64,000 nt of DNA, taken from UBA5239 sp040394635. GTDB taxonomy: Bacteria; Verrucomicrobiota; Lentisphaeria; Victivallales; Victivallaceae. Of the stretch, positions 25,479 through 34,172 are shown in pieces. Position 1 is the first letter of the stretch, and each line of letters starts with the position of its first letter. The notes below the pieces were generated by a model. That model saw nothing but the letters and a program-made list of their open reading frames with translations. It was not told where the DNA came from and ran no database searches. The translations under genes and the position numbers were made by a program. The stretch lies in the NCBI GenBank assembly GCA_040394635.1, contig JBEBRW010000002.1:62001-126000 (forward strand). The letters are read 5' to 3'.

Positions 25479-28388
25479 ATGATGAAAAAAATACTTTACT
25501 TAATTATCCTGATCTGTGCCGGTGTGCTGAGGGCGGATATCGCGGAGTTTCAGGTGCCGTTGATCCGGGATAAAATTATTATTGACGGTACGCCGTCGGA
25601 GGCGGCGTGGGAACACGCGGCGGTATTGCGCAATTTCCTGCGTACTACCGGTGAAGCCTTTGCCGATGAAGACACCGTCGTTAAAATGTTCCATGACGGC
25701 AAGAAGCTGTTCCTTTACCTTGAAATGCGGGCGTTCGCGCTCGATCCCGTCAGCAATCAGGGCGCGTCGTTCAAGGCCGAGAAAACGCAACGGGACGGCA
25801 ATGTGTGGGCCGATGACAGCATCGAGTTCCGTCTGGAACAATCCGGCAGCAACCGTCCGCTGTACATTTGCTTCAACGCCAACGGTGCGGTCCTCGACAT
25901 GGCTTATGAATCCGGTTCGTGGAACAAAAAATGGAATTGCGACATCGAGATCAAAGGTCAGAAAAACCGCGGCTACTGGTGCGTGGAAATGGCCATCGAC
26001 CTGAAATCCATCAGCTCCAACGACAACGCGAACTGGCGCCTCAATTTCATCCGCTTCGACCAGCGCCTCCGCCAGAAATATACATTTGTCCGCCTGCCGG
26101 ACGGCAACCACATGAATATCGACAATTTCGCGCTCATGCATCTCTCAAACCAGCCGGTAGCGGTGAAAAACCTGCCGCTGGACAAGAACACGCTGACCGC
26201 GCGTAAAGCCGGATTCGAGGTGAATCTGCCGGAATCCGCCGGGGTTTCGGCAATTTACTCCGGCAACCGGCTGGTTGAGGAAAACCGCCAGAATTTCACG
26301 CAGCAGAAAATTGAGCTGACGCCCCCTGCCAGCCCCGAGGACGGCGATTATCACGTTCAATTCACCATTCTGGACAAATCAGGAAAGGTGCTCAACCGGA
26401 CCACCCAATACCCGTATTCCTCCGTCAACCGCGACCTGCTGTTGAACCTGACCGCATCCAAGCCGGTCACCGTCACGATCAACGGCAAAACCGTCGCCTC
26501 GGATCTCAGCGAGCTCAAGGATGTGAAGGGCAATCTCTGCCGCGGCAATAACGATATCGTCATCGAAGCTGCACCCGATACCAAGCTCAACGGCGAGCTC
26601 AAGAGCTTCGGGGTTACCTACGACATCCGCCACACGGGTTCCTACCGGAAAACAGTCATGCAGCAGACTACCACCTTCCAGCCGATTTTTTCCGACGGGG
26701 TATTCCGGCTCAGTCAGAACGGAACCTACACATTGTTCTGGAACGGTGCTCACGCAACCGGCTGGGAGCTCAAGGAAGCCTTGAATAACTGGCAACTGAC
26801 CCTGGAAGTACCGCCGGAGCTGGAATTCCTCGGCGCGACTTATTTAAAATACAGAACCGCGCAAGCCCGGGGCCTGGAAAATACCCTGCCCCTGAATGAG
26901 CATCTCTATGACTGGAAAGAGCTCGAACCGGTCAAGCGCGGCGGCATTGAATACAAACGTTATCAGGTGACCCGGAACAAACCCGTCACGCTGGCCGCGG
27001 ACAAGGGCGGCGCCTGGCTGGACCGCATCCTCCGCGACAATGAAGGCTGTTTCCTGGCCTTCAAAGCCATCGGCAAGCCCGGCCACACCCCGCCGGTCCG
27101 CTATTACGCCTCGGCGGACAACGGCAAATATGATGAGCTGCCGAACAGCCTCAACTGCGAGATCATCCCTGAGCTCGACGGCCAGGCTCCCGCCGAGGTC
27201 GCAATCATGCTCAAAAATAAAGACGGCGGACTCGCCGATGAGCGCATCGGACGGGCCATTTACGATACCATGAAACAATCGGGTATAAACGAATACTTCG
27301 GCATTTGCAACGATGACTACCTGAAAAAAATCGGCCTGCGCTTCATGAACTATTTCAATCTGATGGTCCACCCGAACGAGGCCGGAGTCATGGATTTCGA
27401 GCTGCAGAAACTGTTCAAGGATCATCCGCGCGCCCAGGGGCGCAAATCCAGCAAAGTTGTCGGCGGCATCAATCCCGGTTACATCAACCGTCACCCGGAA
27501 ACCTGGCCGTACCTCGCCAGAGCTCTCGCCGCATACAAGAACGCCTATCCGAGCTTGTCGGCCGCCTGGTGGGATTACGAATTCGGCCCGTTCGACCACC
27601 TGATGGTCTACCCCTGTTTCGACGAAAGTGTGTACACGGATTTCGCCGCCCGTTACAACATCACCGAAAAGCTCGATCCGGCCATCCTCGAGCGCAAATA
27701 CAAGCAGCAGTGGATGGACTTCACCTGCGAGGAAGTCGGCAAGATGTTCGCGCTGGTGCGCAAGCTGCTGCAGGAACAGTCGCTGCCGTTGTACGTTTAC
27801 AGCGGCTATCAGGGCGACCCGAACGGCAAGGAATATTACAACATCGACTGGACCTTCGCCGGGCCAAACGTCGACCGCGCTTATTGCGGCTATGGCCGCG
27901 ACCTAAAGATGATCGCCGATACGCAGAAATGCATCGAAAACCGCCCGCTGATCGGCGCATTGTTGAAAATGGGCGACACCTCGCAGACCGACACCGCCGG
28001 AGCCATGGTCTGGAAGGCCCTCGACCACGGCGGCGGCGTACTGCTCTGGTACGAGTGCCGTTACGATGCCATCGTCCTGCGTGAAGTCGTCGAGGCCAGC
28101 AAAATACTCTCGCAGCTCGAGCCCTACATCCTGAAAGGTAAGCGTGTCGATGAGATCATCACCGCCGCCAGGGAGCAGAAAGAGCGCATGGCCGCGTATG
28201 AACTGAACGGCAAAACCGTAATCGTGCTGATTAATGACCGCGCGTCAGGCGATGCCACGTTCAACTTCAGCCTGAAAAATACCGGTCCGGAGTTTGTAAA
28301 CCGCTTAACCGGCAATATATTACAATCAGAAAAGCCGCAAACCGTCACGATCCCGGCGGGCAAGGTCGTGATATTGGAGAGCAAATAA
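25479..28388 (+). CDS. Large secreted carbohydrate-active protein with CBM9-like N-terminal domain
   Basis: A 969-residue protein with a signal peptide (MMKKILYLIILICAGVLRA). Residues about 20-230 are CBM9-like: IDGTPSEAAWEHA near the start, KLFLYLEMRA, then DDSIEFRLEQ. The middle is beta-rich. Residues about 580-930 look like a TIM-barrel glycoside hydrolase (SAAWWDYEFGPFDHL, then MVWKALDHGGGVLLWYECRYD). A small beta domain closes it (FNFSLKNTG to VVILESK). Family not assigned. It probably acts on extracellular polysaccharide. Two ATGs stand side by side and neither has a Shine-Dalgarno; either could be used. Confidence 0.75.
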   Translation: MMKKILYLIILICAGVLRADIAEFQVPLIRDKIIIDGTPSEAAWEHAAVLRNFLRTTGEAFADEDTVVKMFHDGKKLFLYLEMRAFALDPVSNQGASFKAEKTQRDGNVWADDSIEFRLEQSGSNRPLYICFNANGAVLDMAYESGSWNKKWNCDIEIKGQKNRGYWCVEMAIDLKSISSNDNANWRLNFIRFDQRLRQKYTFVRLPDGNHMNIDNFALMHLSNQPVAVKNLPLDKNTLTARKAGFEVNLPESAGVSAIYSGNRLVEENRQNFTQQKIELTPPASPEDGDYHVQFTILDKSGKVLNRTTQYPYSSVNRDLLLNLTASKPVTVTINGKTVASDLSELKDVKGNLCRGNNDIVIEAAPDTKLNGELKSFGVTYDIRHTGSYRKTVMQQTTTFQPIFSDGVFRLSQNGTYTLFWNGAHATGWELKEALNNWQLTLEVPPELEFLGATYLKYRTAQARGLENTLPLNEHLYDWKELEPVKRGGIEYKRYQVTRNKPVTLAADKGGAWLDRILRDNEGCFLAFKAIGKPGHTPPVRYYASADNGKYDELPNSLNCEIIPELDGQAPAEVAIMLKNKDGGLADERIGRAIYDTMKQSGINEYFGICNDDYLKKIGLRFMNYFNLMVHPNEAGVMDFELQKLFKDHPRAQGRKSSKVVGGINPGYINRHPETWPYLARALAAYKNAYPSLSAAWWDYEFGPFDHLMVYPCFDESVYTDFAARYNITEKLDPAILERKYKQQWMDFTCEEVGKMFALVRKLLQEQSLPLYVYSGYQGDPNGKEYYNIDWTFAGPNVDRAYCGYGRDLKMIADTQKCIENRPLIGALLKMGDTSQTDTAGAMVWKALDHGGGVLLWYECRYDAIVLREVVEASKILSQLEPYILKGKRVDEIITAAREQKERMAAYELNGKTVIVLINDRASGDATFNFSLKNTGPEFVNRLTGNILQSEKPQTVTIPAGKVVILESK

Positions 28389-28390
28389 TC

Positions 28391-29374
28391 ATGAAAATAT
28401 GCGATATCGCCAGAGAAGCAGGAGTTTCGAATTCCACCGTCTCTTTCTATATCAACGGCCACTCCAAGAAATACAAGATTTCGGACGAAACCTGCCGGAA
28501 GATCGAAGCTGTCATCCGCAAATACAACTTCGTGCCGAACATCTACGCCCGCGCCATGCAGACCAACAAGACGTTTCTGGTCGGTTTAGTGATCCCCGGC
28601 GACGTCAACCGCTCGTATTGGATCGACGTCATCAGTGGCGCTGAGGAAGCGATTTTCCCGCAGAAATACCACCTGCTGCTCTCTGTGTCCCACTTCAACC
28701 AGGCGGACGAATTGGAAACGGTTAAGTTCCTCCACAGCAAAGGGGTCGACGGTTATCTCTACGCTCCGCTGGTGTCGGACAAAGGCATCACCCCGGCGGA
28801 AGAGTTCCTGCTGAGCCAAAGCGATAAAAAACCGGTGATCTGTCTCGGCCGCGAACACAGCCGTTTCCTCTCGGTCTACAACGATGACTGTGCCGGCGGC
28901 GAAGAGGCGGCCAAGTGCTTCCTCGCTCACGGCCACCGCCGCGCGGCCTATATCGGGCACTATCACGAGAAATACGACCTGCGCGGCAAAGCATTCTGCC
29001 GCTATTTCAGCGAGAACGGCGGCGAAGTGCAGATCTTCAAGCATACGGACGAAGCTCTGGAAAAGAGCGGCGAATTTACCTGCGTGTTCTGCTTCAGCGA
29101 TTATTTCCTGCTGGATTTCTACATGAAAGCCTCACAGCGGGGCCTCCGGATTCCCGACGATATTTCGGTCATCGGCTACGACTACATGGATTTCCTGAAA
29201 TTTCTCCAGCCGGAACCGGTTTCGCTGATCACCACCAAAAAGGAAATCGGCAAAGTAGCCGGAGAACTGCTGATGCAGAAACTCGCCGATCCCGCCGTCA
29301 AACTGACGAACCGCAAATTCATCCCGGAACTCTCCTCCGGCAGCAGCGTCAGATCAATTTGCGAAACACCTTGA
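28391..29374 (+). CDS. LacI-family regulator (locus 1)
   Basis: A 327-residue repressor. The helix-turn-helix is at the N-terminus (ICDIAREAGVSNSTVSFYIN), and a linker YNFVPNIYARAMQTNKT leads to a periplasmic-binding-protein-like sensor (FLVGLVIP to IPELSSGSS). The loop after the HTH is slightly extended (NGHSKKYKIS), a feature shared with the second LacI at 41922. GGAGAG precedes the start, 2 nt after the large secreted protein. As last gene of locus 1 it probably represses its own operon through the palindrome at 22422. Its end overlaps mutY by 26 nt. Confidence 0.93.
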   Translation: MKICDIAREAGVSNSTVSFYINGHSKKYKISDETCRKIEAVIRKYNFVPNIYARAMQTNKTFLVGLVIPGDVNRSYWIDVISGAEEAIFPQKYHLLLSVSHFNQADELETVKFLHSKGVDGYLYAPLVSDKGITPAEEFLLSQSDKKPVICLGREHSRFLSVYNDDCAGGEEAAKCFLAHGHRRAAYIGHYHEKYDLRGKAFCRYFSENGGEVQIFKHTDEALEKSGEFTCVFCFSDYFLLDFYMKASQRGLRIPDDISVIGYDYMDFLKFLQPEPVSLITTKKEIGKVAGELLMQKLADPAVKLTNRKFIPELSSGSSVRSICETP

Positions 29375-30371
29375 ACGCGGTCGGCAACGTGATTTCATTT
29401 TTCAGCTGCTCCGCGGTTACCCAGATGAACTCCGGCGTTTCGCTGGCGCAATCGATGCGCCAGCCTTGCATGTGCCATTCGAGGTGCGAGAAAATATGTT
29501 TGGCGTCCACCGATTTCTCGATTTTCAAGATTCCAATTTTGAGCCGCGCGGCGAGCTCTTTTTCACCGGGGTGTCCTTCCAGCATCGGGAACTCCCACAG
29601 TCCAGCCAGCAACCCCTGCCCCGCCCGGCGGCGCAACGCCACTTTGCCGTCATGAAACAGCAGCAGAACAGCTTTATTCTCGATTTTCCGGGCCTTTTTC
29701 GGGGCCTTCACCGGAATTTCCATGACCGTGCCTTCCGCGCGCGCCGTGCACAAATCCGCCAGCGGGCAAACCTCGCATTTCGGTGCGCCGTTCGGCAGAC
29801 AGACCGTGGCGCCGAGCTCCATCAGGCTCTGGGTAAAGTCGCCGCAGTGTTCGCGGGGATAAATCTTCCGCAGCGACTCCGTAACCGCCGCTTTGGTTTT
29901 CGGGTCGGCGATATCGCTCCGGCTGCCGGTCAGGCGGCTGACCACCCGCAGCACATTGCCATCCACCGCCGGCGTGGGCCGGTTGAACGCGATCGAGGCG
30001 ACCGCCCCGGCCGTATATTCCCCGATCCCGGGCAGGGACAAAATATCCTCATATTTCGCCGGAAACACACCGCCATGCGTCGCCATCACCGTTTGCGCCG
30101 CCTTCTGCAAATTCCGCGCCCGGCTGTAATAGCCCAGCCCTTCCCAGAGTTTCAGGAGCCGCTCCTCCGGCACATCCGCCAGGCGCTCGACCGTCGGCAA
30201 TTCGGCCAGGAAGCGTTCATAATACGGGATGACCGTGTCCACCCGCGTCTGCTGCAGCATGATCTCGGATACCCACACCCGGTACGGCGCGGTATTTTCC
30301 CGCCATGGCAGGACCCGCGCATGGGCACGGTACCAGTTCAACAGCGGTTCTATGATTTCGTGTAATTTCAT
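29349..30371 (-). CDS. mutY: A/G-specific adenine DNA glycosylase
   Basis: Removes adenine mispaired with 8-oxoguanine. About 340 aa. The helix-hairpin-helix is LPGIGEYTAGAVASIAF with the catalytic aspartate in TPAVDGNVLRVVSR. The four-cysteine [4Fe-4S] motif is C-x6-C-x2-C-x5-C (CLPNGAPKCEVCPLADLC). A NUDIX-like C-terminal domain recognising 8-oxoG follows (FHDGKVALRRRAGQGLLAGLWEFP). I start at the ATG at 30369-30371; an in-frame GTG 18 nt upstream is possible, and neither has a clear ribosome site. Single gene, convergent with LacI. Confidence 0.93.
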   Translation of the reverse strand: MKLHEIIEPLLNWYRAHARVLPWRENTAPYRVWVSEIMLQQTRVDTVIPYYERFLAELPTVERLADVPEERLLKLWEGLGYYSRARNLQKAAQTVMATHGGVFPAKYEDILSLPGIGEYTAGAVASIAFNRPTPAVDGNVLRVVSRLTGSRSDIADPKTKAAVTESLRKIYPREHCGDFTQSLMELGATVCLPNGAPKCEVCPLADLCTARAEGTVMEIPVKAPKKARKIENKAVLLLFHDGKVALRRRAGQGLLAGLWEFPMLEGHPGEKELAARLKIGILKIEKSVDAKHIFSHLEWHMQGWRIDCASETPEFIWVTAEQLKNEITLPTAFKVFRKLI

Positions 30372-30477
30372 AAACACAGAATATAGCACATTTATGGAGA
30401 ATCTCCAGCAATACTAATTTACAAATCAGGCCTTCAGGTTATATTATATAGAAATGACAAACAATCAGGAGTTCAAT

Positions 30478-31791
30478 ATGTCGCAAATATCGTTCAGCAA
30501 ATCCATCCCCTGTATCGGTGAGTACGATGTTCTGGTAGCCGGCGGCGGTCCCGCCGGAATCGCCGCCGCCGTGACCGCGGCCCGCGCCGGAGCCAAAGTC
30601 GCCATGATCGAGAAAACCGGCTGCTTCGGCGGCATGGGCACCGCCGGGCTGGTTCCGGCCTTCTGCGGTATTACCGACGGCGAGAACTTCCTGGCGGGCG
30701 GCATCGGCCGCGAGGTCTTTGACCGGCTGCACCGGGCCAACGGCACCGGTCCCGACAGCCCCGCCGTCATCCGCGCCGAAATCCTCAAGCGGGTTTACGA
30801 CGAAATGATCACCGCCGAGAAGATCGACTTTTCGCTGGAAACTGTCCTGAGCGATGTCATCGTCGAGGACGGCAAAGTCACCGCCGCCGTCGTTTCCTCC
30901 TGCAACGGCCTGGAAGCGATCAGGGCCGCCGTTTTCATCGACACCACCGGCGACGGCACGCTCTCCGCCATGGCCGGCGCCAAATTTGAGATCGGCGACG
31001 CTCAGGGGCGGATCATGCCCGGCTCCCTCTGCTCGCTGTGGAACAACGTCAACTGGGATGAGTTTAGGGCCGCCAATGTCGGCATCTTCACCCTCCTGAC
31101 CAAATCTTTTGAGGAAGATCATTTCTTCAAAACCCCGGACTACCACCACACCGGCATGAACCGTACCGGCACCTCGGAAGCCACCGCCAACATGGGCCAT
31201 GTTTACAACCTGAACTCCACCGACCGCCGCTCGCTGACCAACGCCTGGGTCACCGCCCGCGCACTGCTGCCGGAGTTCACGGAGTTCTACAACAATCGCG
31301 TTCCCGGCTTCCAGCACGCCCAGCTCTCCTCCAGCGGCTCGCTGTTCGGCGTACGCGAGAGCCGCCGCATCACCGGCGATTACGTCCTGACCATCAACGA
31401 TTTCCATAACCGCAGCCGCTTCGACGACGAAATCGGGCATTTCTCCTACGGCGTGGATATTCATCCCTACGACGCGACCTACGAGGAATTTCAGCGTTTC
31501 AAGCAGGAATTCATCAATCCGGTCGGGCGTTACCAGAAGGGTGAGAGCTACGGCATTCCCTACCGTATCCTGACCGTGAAGAACTTTAAAAACCTCCTGA
31601 CCGCCGGTCGCTGCGTGAGCACGGATAATTTCATGGAAGCTTCGATCCGGGTCATGCCCGGCTGCTTCATCACCGGTCAGGCCGCCGGCATGGCCGCTTC
31701 GATGGCGCTGCCGCAGAAGGGCGACATCCGCTCGTTTGCGGTTTCGGAGCTGAAGGACCGCCTGCGGAAAATCGGCGCATTCATCAAATAA
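30478..31791 (+). CDS. FAD-dependent oxidoreductase (FAD_oxidored type)
   Basis: A 437-residue flavoprotein. The dinucleotide-binding GxGxxG is near the N-terminus (VLVAGGGPAGIAAAVTAARA) and the cofactor-adjacent FGGMGTAGLVP follows. The C-terminal FAD motif is LLTAGRCVSTDNFMEAS. This fold is common in enzymes acting on sugars or cell-wall compounds; the substrate is unknown. The ATG at 30478 is chosen because AGGAG lies 6-7 nt upstream; the ATG 24 nt earlier lacks it. The gene is flanked by its own intergenic gaps, so it is probably monocistronic. A 14-nt perfect palindrome (GAAAACCGGTTTTC) lies just after the stop at 31799-31812. Confidence 0.85.
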   Translation: MSQISFSKSIPCIGEYDVLVAGGGPAGIAAAVTAARAGAKVAMIEKTGCFGGMGTAGLVPAFCGITDGENFLAGGIGREVFDRLHRANGTGPDSPAVIRAEILKRVYDEMITAEKIDFSLETVLSDVIVEDGKVTAAVVSSCNGLEAIRAAVFIDTTGDGTLSAMAGAKFEIGDAQGRIMPGSLCSLWNNVNWDEFRAANVGIFTLLTKSFEEDHFFKTPDYHHTGMNRTGTSEATANMGHVYNLNSTDRRSLTNAWVTARALLPEFTEFYNNRVPGFQHAQLSSSGSLFGVRESRRITGDYVLTINDFHNRSRFDDEIGHFSYGVDIHPYDATYEEFQRFKQEFINPVGRYQKGESYGIPYRILTVKNFKNLLTAGRCVSTDNFMEASIRVMPGCFITGQAAGMAASMALPQKGDIRSFAVSELKDRLRKIGAFIK

Positions 31792-31831
31792 CTGCGCCGA
31801 AAACCGGTTTTCAGGGGAAAAATAAGGGCTT

Positions 31832-31862
31832 CAACCACGAAATATAAAAAAAAACGAAAAAA
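31832..31862. repeat. Fragment of an ACCACGAAAT-type intergenic repeat
   Basis: Short A-rich stretch with CACGAAA and ACGAAAA steps, recalling the arms of the inverted repeats at 49188-49358. Too degenerate to be sure. Confidence 0.35.
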
Positions 31863-31967
31863 AGTTATACTTCCATAAGAGGCTTAACTTAAACGCATTA
31901 CACAACATGCCCTGGTCAAAATAGTCATAAATCCTTAATTTTTACCTGAAAAAATGAGATTTCTGAG

Positions 31968-31995
31968 TTGTTTAATTCAAAAATGCGATTATAAT
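31968..31995 (+). promoter_or_regulatory. Predicted strong promoter for the small basic protein
   Basis: TTGTTT, a 16-nt spacer, then a perfect TATAAT at 31990-31995, giving a leader of about 35 nt before the ATG. Confidence 0.65.
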
Positions 31996-32035
31996 ATATG
32001 TAGTTCCAAAACCCCTAACCCCTGAGGAGGGAAAA

Positions 32036-32212
32036 ATGAAACACAGTTTTTATGACGTCAAAGCGAAGAAGAAAGTCGAAGCCGAAGTCACCGAAAAAGT
32101 AACTTATGGCAAGAAGGGCAACGAACGTTATGCTTTCAAGGGCAAAACCAAAGATGCTCGCAGCCTGACCGCTTTCGTCAGCAAGGCCGTCTGGGACAAA
32201 GCCAAGATCTAA
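32036..32212 (+). CDS. Small basic protein of 58 residues, probably highly expressed
   Basis: A short lysine-rich protein (MKHSFYDVKAKKKVEAEV at the start, VSKAVWDKAKI at the end). A near-perfect Shine-Dalgarno (GAGGAGG), a consensus promoter and a strong terminator frame it, so it is an independent, strongly expressed gene. There are no cysteines. The spacing VK-x-KKKVE, later RYAFKG and a final hydrophobic FVSK, resembles the DUF5679 zinc-ribbon-like small proteins as I remember them, with every metal cysteine replaced. That link is a guess to be tested. Roles in binding nucleic acid or the ribosome fit the charge but are not shown. Confidence 0.85.
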   Translation: MKHSFYDVKAKKKVEAEVTEKVTYGKKGNERYAFKGKTKDARSLTAFVSKAVWDKAKI

Positions 32213-32235
32213 TAGATCTGTTTGGAATTGTTCAT

Positions 32236-32272
32236 ATACTCTCGGATCTTACGGTTCGAGAGTATTTTTTTT
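32236..32272 (+). terminator. Rho-independent terminator of the small basic protein gene
   Basis: Perfect 9-bp stem ATACTCTCG / CGAGAGTAT around a 12-nt loop, followed by eight T (32265-32272). Confidence 0.92.
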
Positions 32273-32282
32273 GAGGTAATTT

Positions 32283-33116
32283 ATGCTGAAAATTCTGTCA
32301 ATCCCGTTGCTGTTCCTCACCCTGCTTGTTTCCCAGGCTCAGGAGCGCATCGTTTCCCTGAGCCCGAATCTCACTGAAATCATCTACAAGCTGGGACAGG
32401 AAAAATCGCTGGTCGGGCGCAGCTCCGCCTGCAATTACCCGCCGGAAGCGAGCAAGCTCAAAATCGCCGGCAGCTTCGGCAAGCTTTACCTCGAACCGCT
32501 GGCCGCACTGAACCCGACGCTGGTCATCTCGGAAAAAACCTGGGACAATACCATCCCGGATACCCTGAAGAAATTCGGAATCCGCTATCAGATTTTCGAC
32601 AGTAATTCACTAGAAGACTACCTGAAAATCGTCACCGAACTCGGCAAGCTCCTCAATTGCCCCGACAAGGCCGCTGAGCTCGTCAACAACACCCGAGCCG
32701 AGCTCGACAATATCCGCAGAACCGCTCACGCCGTGCCGCTGGAGCAGCGCCCCAAGGTGCTGGTGGTCATCAGCGATGCCCCCATTTTCACGGTGGGCAA
32801 AAACAGCTATATCACCGAAATGATCGAGACCGCGGGCGGACGCAATGTCGCCGCCGCCGTAGACAAGGGTTATTTCGACTGCTCACTGGAGTGGCTCACC
32901 CAGGCGAATCCCGACATCCTGATCATGCCGCTCGAGGGGCACGTGAAACTCCAGAATATCAAGGAAAATCCCGCCTGGCAGGGCCTGAATGCCGTCAAGA
33001 ACAATCACATCCTGACCGATATCGAATCCGACCAGCTCTACCGGCTGGGGCCGCGCACGCTCGACGGCATCCGGAAATTGCAGGAATATTTCAGCAGCTA
33101 TAAGGCACCAAAATAA
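32283..33116 (+). CDS. BtuF-like periplasmic substrate-binding protein
   Basis: A 277-residue class III binding protein for an ABC importer (cobalamin, haem or siderophore type). A signal peptide (MLKILSIPLLFLTLLVSQAQ) is followed by the typical opening RIVSLSPNLTEIIYKLG. LAALNPTLVISE and LKKFGIRYQIFDSNSLEDYL follow, then the long linking helix and C lobe with SYITEMIETAGGRNVAA. No permease or ATPase gene is nearby, so it is an orphan or works with a remote transporter. The terminator of the preceding gene leaves only 10 nt for a leader, so its own promoter is unclear. Confidence 0.88.
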   Translation: MLKILSIPLLFLTLLVSQAQERIVSLSPNLTEIIYKLGQEKSLVGRSSACNYPPEASKLKIAGSFGKLYLEPLAALNPTLVISEKTWDNTIPDTLKKFGIRYQIFDSNSLEDYLKIVTELGKLLNCPDKAAELVNNTRAELDNIRRTAHAVPLEQRPKVLVVISDAPIFTVGKNSYITEMIETAGGRNVAAAVDKGYFDCSLEWLTQANPDILIMPLEGHVKLQNIKENPAWQGLNAVKNNHILTDIESDQLYRLGPRTLDGIRKLQEYFSSYKAPK

Positions 33117-33118
33117 CT

Positions 33119-33399
33119 CGCCACCGGGTGCTTACCCGGACGCGATCCAGCGCGCGGATAGCGCTGGTCGCTCCCTCAGAGCGAAACAAATCATAAGCCG
33201 CAGGCGCTACCCTGAAACTCACAGTTCACCTGAGAGCGAGGTTTGCAGAAAACAAAGACAGCGGCAGCTCTTTGTTTTTGTAAACATTGAGCGGCAAGGT
33301 GGAGCCGTGATCGCCTTTACGCTCAACATTGAGTTGAAAAGATAGCTACCGCTGTATCTTTTCAACTCAATATCGCGTCCGGGTAAGCACCCGGTGGCG
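33119..33399. other. 281-nt structured element with 28-bp perfect terminal inverted repeats
   Basis: Arms 33119-33146 and 33372-33399 are perfect reverse complements (28 of 28). Inside lie hairpins: 33147-33153/33161-33167 (7 bp), 33168-33173/33179-33184 (6 bp), 33241-33257/33270-33285 (16 bp with a bulge), 33287-33293/33320-33326 (7 bp, plus an inner stem) and 33329-33344/33355-33370 (16 bp, perfect). The loops at 33259-33268 and 33345-33354 are complementary at 9 of 10 positions, so a kissing contact is possible. It lies between two convergent genes and has no reading frame of note. It could be a structured RNA, a mobile palindromic element or a double-sided terminator. Confidence 0.8.
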
Positions 33400-33413
33400 G
33401 ATTTCTTTTGAAA

Positions 33414-34166
33414 TCAGCTCGTCGCCCGCCGAACGTATTCAAAAATGAAGATGGTGGCCGCCTGGGCCGCGTTCAGCGACTCGAAGTTGCCCGGCATGGG
33501 AATCGTGACCGGAATCGCGCCGGCCAGCTCGGAAACGCCGTGCGCCTCGCTGCCGATGATCACCGCCGAGTGCTCAAACAGCCCCTTTGCGGTAAAACAG
33601 CTCTCCCCCTCGTGCGGGTCGGTCCGGTAAAAACTGCCGATACCGTTCCGCTGCAGAAACTCCTTCAAGTGAAGCAGATCGGGAAACTTGCGCAGATTCA
33701 TCGTAAACTGGGCGGCCATGGCGGCCCGGATGGTTTTGTCGCTGAAAGGATCGGCCGAGCCCTCCGTGTACCAGATTTCCCGCAGCCCGGCTGCTTTGGC
33801 CGTGCGCAGGATCGTGCCGAAATTCCCCGGGTCGCCCACCTGGTCCAGCACCAGGGCGAAGGGATCGAGCACCGGCGCTTCGGCCGGCGGCGGTTCGGGG
33901 CGGCGCGCGACCACCAGAATACCCTGCGAAGTTTCGGTCAGTCCGAGCTTGTCGAATCTGTGAGCGGGCAAGGCGGTAGCGCCGGGGTATTTATCCTGAA
34001 GGTCTTCACGGCAAACGACAAACAGAACCAGTTCCGGGCAGGATTCGAAAATCTCACCGCAGCACCGCTGCCCTTCGCACAGGCACAGTCCGGTTTTCTT
34101 CCGTCCGTGACGGGTATACAGCGATTTGATCAACGCTTCGTTGGCTCTGCTCAATTCGCCGGTCAT
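33414..34166 (-). CDS. TrmH/RlmB-family RNA 2'-O-methyltransferase
   Basis: A 250-residue SPOUT methyltransferase with an N-terminal substrate-binding domain (about 1-95) and a C-terminal knot domain. Motif 1 is LDQVGDPGNFGTILRTAKAAG, motif 2 VIIGSEAHGVSEL, motif 3 IPMPGNFESLNAAQAATI. It should methylate a ribose in 23S rRNA or tRNA with S-adenosylmethionine. Six nt separate it from the upstream TPR gene, with which it is probably co-transcribed. The structured element lies directly beyond its stop. Confidence 0.92.
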   Translation of the reverse strand: MTGELSRANEALIKSLYTRHGRKKTGLCLCEGQRCCGEIFESCPELVLFVVCREDLQDKYPGATALPAHRFDKLGLTETSQGILVVARRPEPPPAEAPVLDPFALVLDQVGDPGNFGTILRTAKAAGLREIWYTEGSADPFSDKTIRAAMAAQFTMNLRKFPDLLHLKEFLQRNGIGSFYRTDPHEGESCFTAKGLFEHSAVIIGSEAHGVSELAGAIPVTIPMPGNFESLNAAQAATIFIFEYVRRATS

Positions 34167-34172
34167 GAGAAA

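Noticed and set aside
32213..32282. Cobalamin riboswitch before the BtuF-like gene
   Set aside because: The space is filled by the upstream terminator and leaves about 10 nt; there is no room for a riboswitch.
33119..33399. Structured element as tmRNA, RNase P RNA or an integron attC site
   Set aside because: No tRNA-like end or tag frame, none of the conserved RNase P core as I know it, and no attC core sites or integrase; the 28-bp perfect ends also do not fit.
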